Assembly: GCA_963971405.1 (NCBI GenBank)
Contig: OZ020491.1
Location: 13,820,855 to 13,884,854 of the forward strand
DNA: 64,000 bases
From: Psococerastis gibbosa
Taxonomy: Eukaryota > Arthropoda > Insecta > Psocodea > Psocidae
Reading direction: 5' to 3'
This document shows, piece by piece, positions 1 through 10,874 of the stretch. A model generated the notes under the pieces. The model did no database searches. It was not told the origin of the DNA and saw nothing but the letters and a program-made list of their open reading frames with translations. Each line of letters opens with the position of its first letter. The stretch's first letter is position 1. Position numbers and translations under genes: made by a program.

Positions 1-90
1 ATCAGGAAGACCAGCTTTACATGCCCTCCGAAGCATTACCAGAAAATGCAGCAAGAGTAGTACTCGAACCAACAACCTTTCATTCATTAT
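1..90 (-). repeat. SINE-1 fragment (tRNA-derived), cut by window edge
   Basis: Minus-strand piece of the SINE described at 20738. It keeps the segment complementary to 'GGAGGGCATGTAAAGC' and a degraded B box, then changes into unrelated sequence near 90. The tail lies outside the window. Confidence 0.75.
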
Positions 91-126
91 TTTAATTTCA
101 TTATAAAAATAGGTTAATCGCATACA

Positions 127-275
127 TACAAATTTAATGAATGTATCCGATTAACCTCTTCAATCGCCTCACTAAGTAACCTAATAGGCACTTGTGTCGA
201 GTTACGACACGTCTCCGATCGCAAGGGATGTCAAGACTCACACAAGTAAAAGCACGCTACCACTTTGCCACCGAA
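127..275 (-). repeat. SINE-2 copy (candidate second tRNA-like SINE)
   Basis: About 150 bp shared with 47030, 53125, 55083 and 55608. Read on the minus strand, the head resembles a pol III A box (TGGCAAGGTGG in the 55083 copy), followed by a weak B-box-like stretch. The invariant middle is TCGAGTTACGACACGTCTCC. The tRNA origin is an inference; the repeat status is seen directly. Confidence 0.65.
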
Positions 276-335
276 GTCGCTAGTTTCAGGTGAAAGTCTG
301 AGTCCACAATGCTACTCTACTTGTCCTGCTAAGTA
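276..335 (-). repeat. SINE-1 head fragment joined to SINE-2
   Basis: The complement of the SINE-1 A-box region (GAAAGTCTGAGTCC...CTACTCTACTTGTCC) directly follows the SINE-2 copy, giving a composite of the two families. No body or tail of SINE-1 is present. Confidence 0.6.
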
Positions 336-715
336 ATATTTAAATTGATAACACAACAAATTATGTTTTCAAATTTAACTGAAACTATTCCCTAAAATAT
401 TCGCCCAACTTCATTCAATGCATCGTTAATTGCTGACTGACAGCTAGGGGCGCTTGGGACCATGCATCCTTCCTAGTTCCGACAGTCGGAAACTAGACTA
501 CGATGAAGTTAATTGCTCTGGGATATGGTAAAACGCGACGGGGAAACATATAAGTGGTCCTCTGGCTTTAGAATATTTTGCAAAATTTGATAATCTAGAG
601 TTAAATAATGTAAATGCGTAAATTAAGGTACTGTATGTATACACAGAGCATTGAGTACTTATACTACTAGATGTAGAAGTATCTCATACTGGGCTAGATA
701 TTTTTGCTTTCCAAT
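336..715. other. Unclassified AT-rich DNA
   Basis: I see no gene, tRNA or strong repeat here. It is moderately AT-rich with scattered stops in all frames. Confidence 0.5.
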
Positions 716-1577
716 TTATACGTAGTATAAGGAAAGCTTTGTGATGGTCCAAATTTTCGATTCCGAGATTTCAACGGATTTACACGTTTTCAGGTCCCAG
801 GAACCCAAAAAAGTGGTTTTTACAAAATGTCTGTCTGTCGGTCGGTCTGTCGGTCTGTCTGTTCGTCGATTTCCGGGCAAACTACTCGGTGGATTTGAGT
901 GAAATTTGTCATGTAGGTTCACAAAAATCATACCTCGGGACCATTTTTTTTTTTTTTTTTTTGGGCTAACTCAATTTGGGGGGGTTTTATTTTCAAAAAA
1001 CTCCAAAAAAACGTCTAAAAAAATTATTTCTCAAAAACGGCTCGAATGATTTCTTTTAAATTCTCGTAGATTGTAGTCGTTATTAATGTTGACAAAATGC
1101 GGGGGGTCGCTTGCCCCTTGATAGTTTGCTTCTGGGGGTAAAAAAATAAAAATAACTAAATTTTAATGAAAAAATGACTAAAAAATGCGAAACCTTTCTA
1201 TCGATGATTTCTACCTTCAAGCATGTTTTAGGTGTTAAATTGAGTAACGAAGCCGGAGAGGTTGCTTTCCCAAAAAAATATTTGGTTTTGCCCAAAAAAT
1301 TATTTTTTGAAAAAAATGATAGAAAATTCGCGCTCAAATGCATTGCATGCCCTGCCATTATTGCTGTGTGGTAATTAATGTGTTTGTTTGACCTATCGAG
1401 AATTTACCTCACTTCCAGTGACGTCAGGTGGACAACCGCCCCCCCCCCCCCCCCCGAGATATCGGAAATTTAACCATAGGAAAAATATTTGCCATAAAAT
1501 TACTAATTTTCTCTATCTAATAATTTTGATAAATTGGAAAGCAGGTTTGAGTGAACTCGGACCGGTTTTTTTTTTTT
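716..1577 (+). repeat. R1 element, near-complete copy a
   Basis: About 860 bp. It begins GCTTTCCAATTTATACG and ends near ACTCGGACCGGTT, with a subterminal GATAAATTGGAAAGC that is the inverse of its start. Inside are a variable (TCTG/TCGG)n tract near 828-870, a poly-T run, a C-run near 1440 and the block GTGACGTCAGGTGGACAACC. The same order recurs at 5313, 8741 and 36404. Translated pieces look protein-like only because the repeat recurs; there is no conserved long frame. Superfamily unknown. Confidence 0.85.
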
Positions 1578-1599
1578 TTTTTTTTTTTTGCGTTCTACC

Positions 1600-2340
1600 A
1601 AAATAATTAGAAAAGCTTGTACAAGTCTTTTTTAACAGTTTCCCTTGTCCCTTATCGAATTTGGCTTGTGAAGCATTTGGATTGGAGTTTGTTGTTTTAC
1701 AAAGCACACCAAGCGTTTGCTTTGGCTTAATTTTACTGCGTTTGTTATGAATAAAGAAATGAAGCAATCGGTGCATAGAAATCTTGGGGCTATTTAAACC
1801 AGTAGCCCACGCCATTGAAGTGGGCAGTTATTCCAGATGAGTAATAAATAATCCTCAATGGTTTGGGCCTTTATAACATTGTAATAACTGAGAGCGTTTC
1901 TGAATATATACGCCAAGGGCAGGCATAATTACTCGTAGCTGTGCCCTAAATATTGGTGTACCTACTATTGGTTCACGTAGTAATTGAGAAAGCTGGAAAT
2001 CTATGTCCATATAAGGAAATTAGGGCATGTCGAAAAGTGGGGAAAGGCCTAATCGCAGGGGTATCAATTGCAGTAGATTGGAGTTTAGGCAATAATGGGA
2101 TTAAAAACTTGTAGGCCGGTGTAGTGGTAGTTACTGTCTAACGTGTATTTATCGAAATTTTATAAAATATATATTGCATCGAAAGTCGATAACCAGTTCA
2201 GCCGAAAAGGCTATCCCATCTCCACCCCTTGGCTAGGGTCTTTGGGCTTTGCTAACTGGTGTCTACTAGGTTGGATCAGTAATGTCACTAAGTCATTCTC
2301 TCTTAAAAGGACATGCTAAGTACAAAATTAGCACCACAAA
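1600..2340. other. No recognisable feature
   Basis: Unique-looking non-coding DNA. No ORF, splice-bounded exon or inverted repeat stands out. Confidence 0.4.
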
Positions 2341-2349
2341 CTTTGTTGT

Positions 2350-2935
2350 TTATATTGACTATTTATTTTTAATTAATTAACAAAGCAAGTAATTAGAGAT
2401 TTTGCTCATGTAAGTTGTATAAGACTTCATGCATTATATAATAGGAATTGTTAAATTTTTGGTGCCTTAGTTCTTTCATAAAAACCGGTGGGGACTAAAA
2501 GTTCGCGTAATCTGGGATTTTTTGGAAAAACTACAAAACCGAAAAGTAAAAATACCCGTTTATTTGATGCATGAATTAGTCTGTTGCAACTTAAATGAGC
2601 CAAATTTGAATGAATGAATACTGACTTTTTTGTTCTATTACTAAGCCAACCTAGCGGAGTTAGGGCTATAAAATCCTCTCATACACGCAACTAGGAAAGC
2701 CCGGGGCCGCCTGCTTTACATGCCCTCCGAAGAATGGCCAGAAAATGTAACTAGTTTAGGACTTGAACCAACAACCTTTCGGGTGAAAGTCAGAGGCCGT
2801 TCCACTACTCTACATGTCCTAACTGATTGAATGATGCCTCTATCCACCCATCTATTTGCTGAGTTAATGAAATAAAAAATGGAAAGTATTTAATTTTGGG
2901 GTGCCAATTTTCTACGCAGCATATCCTCTTAAGAG
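2350..2935. mobile_element. P-family palindromic MITE, copy 1, interrupted by a SINE
   Basis: Two arms of the P element (see 2930) can be followed. The left arm is around 2360-2440, with AAGCAAGTAATTAGAGATTT and CTTCATGCAT. The right arm runs from 2560 to 2935 and ends TTCTACGCAGC and CCTCTTAAGAG. A SINE-1 copy at 2622-2822 breaks the right arm. The outer left end is too worn to place exactly. Confidence 0.6.
2622..2822 (-). repeat. SINE-1, nearly full-length copy
   Basis: Reverse copy of SINE-1. The tail lies at the left (CTGACTTTTTTGTTCTATTAC) and the A-box complement CCACTACTCTACATGTCC at the right. Pol III B box complement is near GGACTTGAACC. It lies inside a P-family palindromic element and so is younger than that element. 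Confidence 0.85.
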
Positions 2936-3317
2936 TATACAGCCCGTAGAAAATTGGCAGCCCGAAATTTAATACTTTTTATTTTTTTTAAATTAACTGA
3001 GCAAGTTATTAAAGATTTGGCTCATTTAAAATGTAGAAGACTACTTCATGCATCATATAATAAGGTATTTTTAATTTTCGAGATTGTAGTTTTTTCATGA
3101 ACACGATAATAATTTATACTCGGTATTGAATTAATTATTATCGTGTTTATGAAAAAACCACAGTTTCGAAAATTAAAAATACCTTATTATGTGATGCATG
3201 AAGTAGTATTCTACAACTTTAATGAGCCAAATCTTTAATAACATGCTTATTTAATTAAATAAAAAATAAAAAGTATTAAATTTCGGGCTGCCAATTTCCT
3301 ACGGACTGTACACTCTT
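2930..3317. mobile_element. P-family palindromic MITE, copy 2
   Basis: A 388-bp near-palindrome. Left arm: AAGAGTATACAGCCCGTAG, then TTGGCAGCCCGAAATTTAA. Right arm: TTAAATTTCGGGCTGCCAA, then GTACACTCTT. The arms reach ~180 bp each and meet around an AT-rich centre near 3120. Related copies are at 40722 and 43424. There is no ORF, so the element is non-autonomous. Confidence 0.85.
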
Positions 3318-3319
3318 TA

Positions 3320-3900
3320 AACTCCATCTAATCCACTGCGTCAGCTGGACCAACCCAGTTGTAAGTTCGGTCTCCTGGTACTGTGCATTTATGTCATTTA
3401 TGCCGTGCTACTACAAGTACAGGGACTATCTCAACACGCAACTTCGCAAAGTTTTTTGTCGTCCTTATTGTTATTGTTAATCTTGTGGGAGTCATTGTCT
3501 TGGGATTGTCACCGAGCCGAGCATTAGCCTGATTATTTAATTCATTATAAGCCTATCATGCGCCACTCCCTACATTTTCCGCCTTCAATTTACTTATTAA
3601 AGCTATATTCCCATGTCAAAGAGACCTTGGTTGCTGTCGTAATGCTCCGGTATTATGACCGCGGTGACAGGAAAGGAAGCGTGCAGCTGCGATTTTGATC
3701 TCATTTAACTAGCCTAGGAGTACTTGTGCCATTGTATAATTTACGATAACACACATGTACCTGATTCCGGCTGATTCGTGTATGGTTATATCATCTTTGA
3801 GTTTGCAAAGCATAGTGATTGCTATATTGACCAGAAAAGAGGGTTGTTCACATTCACAAAGGGTGGTTGTTTTGGTGAATATGAAGCCATGAGACCACAT
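3320..3900. other. No recognisable feature
   Basis: Unique-looking sequence between a MITE and a retroelement fragment. I see nothing coding. Confidence 0.4.
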
Positions 3901-3901
3901 A

Positions 3902-4180
3902 ACGAACGAAGAGGTACTTCAAAGGATAAACGATAAAAGATCCCTAATTACTTCCATTTCGGTGGGAAGAGCAAAATGGATGGGTCACCTGATCAGACAA
4001 GAAGGACTCCTAAGTACCATAATAGAAGGCACCAATGCAAGAGGGCGACCAAGGAAGGCGTACGCAGAAGACCTCAAGAAAGATATGAGATGCGGAACCT
4101 ACTTGGAACTAAAGAGAACGGCCCAAGACTGGGAGGAGTGGAGCAGGAGGTCGAAAGATTTGCTGCAAACCAATCGTTAG
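3902..4180 (+). pseudogene. Non-LTR retrotransposon reverse transcriptase, C-terminal fragment
   Basis: An open frame of 92 codons ends at a stop at 4180. It contains the segments RAKWMGHLIRQEGLL, IIEG, RGRPRKAY and DLKKDM...EEW. This order is the familiar C-terminal tail of arthropod RTE/Jockey-like reverse transcriptases (family knowledge). No palm-domain motif (F/YADD) or endonuclease precedes it, so it is a 5'-truncated relic. The frame opens upstream of the first start-like codon, as expected for an interior fragment. It cannot be assigned to a clade from this piece alone. Confidence 0.75.
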
Positions 4181-4304
4181 ATTGAAACTAAAGAAGAAGA
4201 AGCCATGAACAGGATCACAACACCGGATACAAAGAAGGAATACCACTCACTATGACTAAAACAAACAACAAGAACTACAAAATAGGCAAAATATACTGCA
4301 CGAA

Positions 4305-4718
4305 GGTGGCTATTCCACTTGTCAATATTCCGTCATTTGTGCATCAATAATTGATGAGATTTTTTTTACTCTATATCATTGTCCATTTTAACTTCCGCAT
4401 GTTAAAATTGATCAACGATCATAGAGTAAAATCACGCTTTGCAAACAATAACATACTAAAATTAAACAATGGTGTCGTCTGGAGATGATAAGTAATTTAA
4501 ATTAATTTCTTGAGAACGAACGAATTATTTCGTAATTTAGATGATAAAATTTCTTGTAGATTATAAAATAAAAAGAAACTTACAAAATTGGGAACAAAAA
4601 TGGTCAATTATTGAAGATAAGTGGAATGAGGTGTCAAAATATAAATGCAACATTGATGATATTTCCGTTATTGACATCATCAAAATTGAAGAAAAACTGA
4701 CAAGTGGAATAGTCGCCC
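4305..4718. mobile_element. Hairpin (H) element with ghost MADF-like reading frame
   Basis: Left end GGTGGCTATTCCACTTGTCA, right end TGACAAGTGGAATAGTCGCC. The ends are inverted repeats and match the copies at 35472 and 35916. The interior keeps a block also seen at 18290, 24915 and 60958: TTAAAATTGATCAACGATCA, then AAACAATGG. Here it is longest, with a 4541-4720 stretch reading ...DYKIKRNLQNWEQKW..., similar in feel to a MADF domain. Stops at the start mean it is not functional. Most internal sequence retained of the family. Confidence 0.6.
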
Positions 4719-4758
4719 TAATACCTATAACCTACCAATTGATATACTATATAACTGC

Positions 4759-4853
4759 AAAGGCTTTCACGGCCGGAGTCGAATGAGGAACCAGTAGAAT
4801 CCGGGCTGATGGGACTTCGACCACGGCCCATCAGCCCGGATTCTACTGGTTCC
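4759..4853. repeat. Penelope-like element terminal piece in head-to-head palindrome
   Basis: AAAGGCTTTCACGGCCGGAG, shared with 28010 and 31529, leads into two perfect 27-bp arms at 4787-4813 and 4827-4853 around a 13-nt spacer. The arms contain GTAGAATCCGGGCTGATGGG and its complement. The sequence is the end of the Penelope-like element found at 28010. Confidence 0.7.
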
Positions 4854-4860
4854 TCAATTG

Positions 4861-5289
4861 ATATACTGTAGATAAACATTTACAAGCTAGATAATTATGC
4901 CTCATGAAGGGTAAATTAAGTAGCCGATTGATTTTCAACCCAGGGAGAAAATTGTAGGCAGATAAATGAACTAGTCTAGCGCCCATTTTGTGCGTCAGCG
5001 ATGACGTAAGAAAGGACTGTAACTTGAACCGAATGAACTGTCGGAAGAATGCAATATATTTAAGTGTAATTCAGGAAAAGTGGTTTGGGTAAGACATGTG
5101 TTTAGTCTATTGTTTATCTGGGTGGTTCTCACTGTTTATCACCACTCTCTCATGAGTTCTCTCTAATCTAGCTGGATAATACTAATTGGATCTCTTTGAT
5201 TTGAAACTTTCTCGAGCAGATATTTCACTTTGGGGGAGGACCTCCCGGGCTTTACTCACGGTTGTAGATTTGTTTTTGATAAGAAGGAA
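4861..5289. other. No recognisable feature
   Basis: Non-coding, no repeat that I can match elsewhere in the window. Confidence 0.4.
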
Positions 5290-6215
5290 GAAACAAAGGA
5301 AATTGTCTTTATTGCTTTCCAATTTATACGTAGCATAAGGAAAGCTTTGTGACGGTCGAAATTTTCGATTTCGAGATTTCAACGGATTTACACGTTTTGA
5401 GGTCCCAGGAACCCAAAAAAGTGATTTTTACGAAATGTCTGTCTGTCGCTCTGTCTGTATGTCTGTCTGTATGTCTGTCTATTCGTCGATTTCCAGGCAA
5501 ACTACTCTGTCGATTTTGATGAAATTCGGCATTTAGGTTCACAAAAATCATACCTCCGGACCATTTTTTATTATTTTGGGCTAACTCAATTTGGGGGGGG
5601 TTTTATTCTCAAAAAACTGATAAAAAACGTCTAAAAAAATTATTTCTCAAAAACGGCTCCAACGATTTCGTTTAAATTCTCATATATTGTAGTCGTTATT
5701 AATGTTGACTTGCCCCTTGATAGTTTGCTTCTGGGGGTAAAAAAATAAAAATAACTAAATTTTCATGAAAAATGACTAAAAAATAATTTATCTGCTAAAC
5801 CTTTCGATCGCTGATTTCTACCTTCAGTCATGCTTTAGGTGTTAAATTGAGTAACGAAACCGGACAGGTTGCTTTCGCAAAAAACATTTTGGTTTTGGTG
5901 AAATTATTTTTTTTGAAAAAATGATAGAAAATTCACGGTCAAATGCATTGCCTGCCCTGCCATTATTACTGTATGGTAATGTGTTGGTCTGACTTATCTA
6001 GAATTTACCACACCTCCAGTGACGTCAGGTAGACAACCCCCCCCCCCCCCGCCCCCAGATATCGAAAATTTAGCCATAGGAAAATTATTTACCACGAAAT
6101 TACTAATTTTCTCTAACTACTAATTGATAAATTGGAAAGCATGTTCGAGTAAACTCGGACCGGTTCTTTTCCATATGGGCGAATTTGGGCCTTTAGCGGG
6201 CCACTCTTAAAATAA
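5290..6215 (+). repeat. T repeat split by R1 copy b
   Basis: AAGGAAGAAAC...ATTGTCTTTATT at 5290-5312 and CCATATGGGCGAATTTGGGC from 6169 are the two halves of a short repeat. The uninterrupted version is at 37326 and 21397. The R1 element lies exactly between them, so this locus defines R1's ends. Confidence 0.75.
5313..6168 (+). repeat. R1 element, near-complete copy b
   Basis: Same layout as at 716: GCTTTCCAATTTATACG start, (GTCT)n tract at 5435-5485, C-run near 6040, ATTGGAAAGCATGTTCGAG and a CGGACCGGTTC end. It sits between the halves of the T repeat. Confidence 0.9.
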
Positions 6216-6285
6216 ACTCGTAATGCAATGTTAAAAATAATAACTATTTTCTAGCTATCTAACTAATTATTACTGCTGCCCTATT

Positions 6286-6636
6286 GTGGCGATTTGGGAT
6301 TAACATAATACCGGGGTTTATTCAATTTTATTGAACAAATGAGTGCAAAATGCGTGGGAAATTCAAATTCATAAATTAATCCTCAGCTATATTTTTGATG
6401 AGTTTTCAATTTTTTCTCCCTTTGATACGTCAATTAAAATTCTTATTATATTTCATTTTACATTTTTATGTTTATTAGTATTTCCTTCAACTATACAACT
6501 ATGCAACCATTCCCTTGTATTCCAATAATTTATTAATTTGAATTTCCCGCGCATATTTTAACACCGCTACGTGACACCTTACTAATGCGGTATTAACAAA
6601 TAAACACCGGTCTTATGTTTATCCCACATCACCATA
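6286..6636. mobile_element. Q-family inverted-repeat MITE, copy 1
   Basis: Outer inverted repeats are TGGCGATTTGGGATTAACAT near 6286 and ATGTTTATCCCACATCACCA near 6617. Inner arms are GTGCAAAATGCGTGGGAAAT and ATTTGAATTTCCCGCGCAT. Related copies are at 18489, 31316, 37190 and 45478. No coding sequence. Confidence 0.75.
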
Positions 6637-6639
6637 ATA

Positions 6640-7130
6640 GTGCTGCTGGAACTGGGAACTCCAAATTTTTCATGTATTCTTTTATTTAATTTTCCTGTCC
6701 GTAGAGGCTATATCTATTTAAGGTGGCTCCCTCCATCGTTGGTTAAGGTGGAAAGTACAATCGAAAGGAAGCATCCATGTTTTTTCTTGTCATACAGTCG
6801 TAGTGATCTGAGATCATTGTTGAGGCATGTTGTTTTCATTATAGTGATGATCAGTAACGTTCTGTATGTGGACGTGGTAATTATACACATGAAAGTGGCA
6901 GAGAAATGGTCAGAGGTTGAGGCCAGTTTTCGATCGTTTACCGCATAATATAAGTGATTTAGTGGTTTCTATTCTATAATATTACAAGCGTGCCTATACT
7001 TCCTAGTCAATACATAACATTATTATGTATAGTTCGTTGTCTGCGCCAATGGCTAACATGTGGACTTTAGATTTGAAGAATGGAGATTTTGGAGCATGCT
7101 ATATTTGGATGAAGCAGCAGTCTTGAGCCG
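6640..7130. other. No recognisable feature
   Basis: A 102-codon open frame occupies 6640-6948, but it has no recognisable domain and no splice or codon signal, so I do not call it a gene. Confidence 0.35.
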
Positions 7131-7134
7131 AAAT

Positions 7135-7297
7135 CAGGGACGGATCCAGCCCATTGAGGGGGGGGGGGGGTAGCTGTGGGTCAAAATGGAACAAACTAAC
7201 CTAAGGTAGTACAAGTAGTATCGATTAAATTAAATTATTATCACAGATTTACTACATTTGGGGGGGAGGGGGGTACAGCTATCCCCTGTATCCGTCC
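7135..7297. mobile_element. Short G-rich MITE (W family)
   Basis: Left end CAGGGACGGATCCAGC and right end ATCCCCTGTATCCGTCC share an inverted GGACGGAT core. Between them are two poly-G runs and ATCGATTAAATTAAATTA. Diverged relatives are at 15498 and 22622. It may be hAT-derived, but no clear 8-bp duplication is visible. Confidence 0.5.
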
Positions 7298-8149
7298 ATT
7301 GCCGTGGTCTAGCGACTAGACTTTGTAAACACATGTGCCTATCATAAAAAATATACATGTTTTTTAATATATACGGATTTCCCATAAGGACAACTTAGGT
7401 CATGACCTAGGCCAATTTCTTTATGGAAGATGTTGAATAAAAACGTTCGTACTATTTACAATATTATTTCATTATTATTAATTGAAAATTTGACTATAAA
7501 TCAGTTTGTCTTTTAACATTTTTACATTTGCTACAAACCACTGCGTATTGGATTTACCTTTGCTTTCCAATTTAGGCTAAAAATTACCTGACGTACTAGT
7601 GTAGTAAAGCGAGAATGTTTAGTTGGGGGAGGGGTGCGAATTCGTCCATTGACCTAGTCCAAAAAAATGTTTAAATCCGGGCCGGGTTTTAAGTGCATTG
7701 TAGGGACAATTACATTTTAAACGCCAAATTAGCATTTTAAACGCCAAATTAGCATTTTATAGTTAGTATCGAGAAAAATCCAATAACTCCCATGTTTTGG
7801 CATATTTTCCTTGTTTTTCTAGTAAAGGTACCCCACTGTATCAGAAGTCGAATGAAAATGCTTTTAATATGGAAGGAAAACATCCCATTTGCAAGGGAAT
7901 TCCTATTTTAAGCAAGGGTTGTCTTATTTACATGCCTCTGACAACGTTCCTTCCATAAAAAATTTTATGAGCAATTTGTCCCTATACCTGCCCATGCAAA
8001 AATTCGAACTAAATTCGGCTGTAACTCAAAAACTATAATTTTCCGACTTTTACTTCTGATGGGTTTCTTTAAAGCCAAATCAACGATATAGAACCAAATT
8101 TTGTGATTTTATGAGGGCTAGCTAAACTGAACCTTTACCGTTTTTCATA
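7298..8149. other. Non-coding DNA with a 23-bp tandem duplication
   Basis: At 7713-7755 the unit CATTTTAAACGCCAAATTAG is directly duplicated. The rest is unremarkable. Confidence 0.45.
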
Positions 8150-8289
8150 GGCGCTTATTCCACCAACGTCAATAGTGATAGTAAATGTAGTATTGACGTG
8201 GTAGCAGACATTAAAGACAGTCTAAAAATGTCTGCTACTACGTCAATACTACATTTACTATCACTATTGACGTTGGTGGAATATGCGCC
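8150..8289. mobile_element. Hairpin (H) element, 140 bp
   Basis: Two 63-bp arms, 8150-8212 and 8227-8289, are nearly perfect inverse copies around a 14-nt loop. Ends are GGCGCTTATTCCACC and GGTGGAATATGCGCC. The arm carries the family core GACGTGGTAGCAGACAT at 8195-8211. The right flank is TTA, the left flank ATA. Confidence 0.9.
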
Positions 8290-8687
8290 TTATTACATCT
8301 GCCGGCCGCACAAATTTCCAGCTCATACTGGCTCCAGCTTGTCTCTCGGTCTAGCCCCCCTTGTTCCAGCTCGTCCTCATGTGTGACATGCGGGCTGAAT
8401 GTGCAAAGACTGTGAGTCAACTTCCTCGGCGCGAAGGCCGCGGTTCGCTTCCTGGTCGTACCTTGTATAGCCATCGCCGTGTGTCGTGTCAGTGCCAACG
8501 GTTTTCCTCCATATAATCTGCCTTGTCATGCCCTTTCATGTAATCCTAATTAAAATGGGCCATGCGAAGAATTCTGAAAACAGCGTCTAAAATTCTGATT
8601 GCACGCTGAAAACACAATCCGAAAGAAAACAGCACTGTTTAAAGGTTAATATATATATTTTTTAATGATCCTATATATATATAGCGG
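8290..8687. other. No recognisable feature
   Basis: GC content rises between 8290 and 8480. No gene signal found. Confidence 0.35.
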
Positions 8688-9720
8688 CCCATTGGTCCCT
8701 TGTCCATGTGTCAACGTCCCTATGGCTTTCGGGCATTATTGCTTTCCAATTTATACGTAGTATAATGAAAGCTTTGTGACGGTCGAAGTTTTCGATTCCG
8801 AGATTTCAACGGATTTACACGTTTTAAGGTCCCAGGAACCCAAAAAAGTGTTTTTTACGAAATGTCTGTCTGTCGTTCTGTCTGTCTGTGCGTCGATTTC
8901 CGGGCAAACTACTCGGTCGATTTTGATGAAATTCGGCATTTAGGTTCACAAAAATCATACCTCCGGACCATTTTATTTTTATTTTGGGCTAACTCAATTT
9001 GGGGGGCTTATATTCTCAAAAAACCCCAAAAAACGTCTAAAAAAAATTATTTCCCCAAAATGGCTCCAACGATTTCTTTTAAATTCACATACATGTATAT
9101 TGTAGTTGTTATTAATGTTGATAAAATGCGGGGGGTCGCTTGCCCCTTGATAGTTTGCTTCTGGGGTTAAAGAAATAAAAATAACTATATTTTCATTAAA
9201 AATGACTAAAAAATATTTTTTTTGCGAAACCTTTCCATCGATGATTTCTACTTTCAGGTATGTTTTAGATGTTATATTGAGTAGCGAAAACGGCTTTCCA
9301 AAAAAACTATTTGATTTTGTGCAAAAAAAATGTTTTTGAAAAAATGATAAAAAAATCAAATCAAATGCATTGCGTGCCCTGCCAGTATTGCTGTGTTAAT
9401 GTGTTGGTCTGACCCATCTAGAATTTATCTCACCTCCAGTGACGTCAGGTGGACAACCCCCCCCCCCCTCCCCCGAGATATCGGAAATTTAACGATAGGA
9501 AAATTATTTACCATGAAATTACTCATTTTCTCTATCTACTTATTTTGATAAATTGGAAAGTATGTTCGAGTAAACTCGGACCGGTTCTTTATATTGTTTC
9601 CGTATGAATTTTTGGCCATTGGCAATATGGTAGATGTCCTCGATGTCAACCTACACCGGCTACAAGTGATAATACAAGTTGAGACAAGCTCAGCAGAAGA
9701 TGCAGAAGGAGAAAGCATGA
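8688..9720 (+). repeat. U repeat split by R1 copy c
   Basis: TTGGTCCCTTGTCCATG...GGGCATTATT (8690-8740) and TTTCCGTATGAATTTTTGG (9597 on) flank R1. The unbroken counterpart is at 10089-10260, so this is a second empty-site pair for R1. Diverged U copies are at 15655 and 39780. Confidence 0.6.
8741..9590 (+). repeat. R1 element, near-complete copy c
   Basis: Same terminal and internal blocks as copies a and b. The (GTCT)n tract is short (8862-8890). C-run at 9458-9475. Confidence 0.9.
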
Positions 9721-10088
9721 CTTAACTGAGTACAGATACGAGTCTTAGGTTAATGTTTAGCTTACTGCCTAATAATTGGAATATAATATCGAGTAGTGTC
9801 GAGTCCTTGTCCAAAAATCACCTCATCACCATCACCAATTAGAACAAATGCTCCTAAGCATATTGATTTGTATGTTACAAGTCTGTGGGCATGTTGCTGA
9901 CCACAACATCCCAAATAGAGCAGTGGTCATGGGAGAGTATCCTCGACCTGTGCTCAGCGCAGCAGTCCGAGTTGCCACGATGATCACCTATCTTCGCCAG
10001 AAAAAGCATATAAAGAAGAAGATGATAATGACAATAACACTGTCCTGAAGGACTTTTTATGGACCTACACCTACTAAGATGACCCTTT

Positions 10089-10260
10089 GGTCCCTTGCCC
10101 AATGCCAACGGACATTACTTATGTTGTTCCCGTGTGAATTTTTGGCGGTTGGCATACTGTTATACGTCAATCTACACCGGCTGCAAGCGATAATGGACAA
10201 GCTGGGGCAAGCTTACCATTGACACAATGGAGCATGACTTCACTAAGTACAGATAAAAAT
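10089..10260 (+). repeat. U repeat, unbroken copy
   Basis: Matches both flanks of the R1 insertion at 8741, including CCGTGTGAATTTTTGGCGG and CTACACCGGCTGCAAG. Function unknown. Confidence 0.5.
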
Positions 10261-10870
10261 CAAGGAGACAGTTCTTCGCGGTTGGTGCTGTACCTACAGG
10301 GAACTTGATTTCGCCTAACTTTTCCTCGTTGGATGGGAACGAACCTGATACCACTCGATTGCGAAGGTTAATTAGGTCTTTCCTGCATTGACGATGTTTA
10401 CCGCGGGCGCCGGCTCATTTGACACAGAGGTCGTCTGATGTCCGGAAACAAGCAGACGAAAGGAAGAAGCGAAAGCCGATCCCTGGATAGGCTAGAAAGT
10501 CAACGGATTATTCTTAGAAAGAGTGGTCCAGTTCTGAGACAACATGTTTATTGAGAGCGCACTTACACATGAGATTTATAATTATGTTTTCTTCAATTGA
10601 AAATGCTTTTCTATGTGGCTGTATTAATTTGCACATGTTTGACAATTTTACGGTTGTATCCAATAAAACCATATTGGATTATAAAACTAAGTCTCACTTG
10701 AGATTAGGAACATACTACTTGTACAATAGTCCTAGTTTCATTATTAATTTTGGTCTAATTCATACAAGAGTAACAAAATGATAGCAGAAATAATTTTGAA
10801 ATTGTGATCAATTCTATTTGTAATTCAAGATGGCGATTTCTGCGACACTAATAACTGAGAAGTCGCTTTT
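10261..10870. other. No recognisable feature
   Basis: AT-rich in its second half. No exon or repeat identified. Confidence 0.35.
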
Positions 10871-10874
10871 TCTG

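Noticed and set aside
716-931. Repeated frames containing TDRPTDRPTDR and LPGNRR, also at 5324, 8751 and 36981, looking like a protein family
   Set aside because: They come from the R1 repeat and its (GTCT)n tract; length and frame are not conserved between copies.
4541-4786. 81-codon frame as a real gene
   Set aside because: It lies between the inverted ends of a hairpin element and runs into a Penelope-like end; taken as transposon relic.
10826-10850. CAAGATGGCG as another TISU start
   Set aside because: The frame that follows closes quickly and no donor site is near; likely chance.
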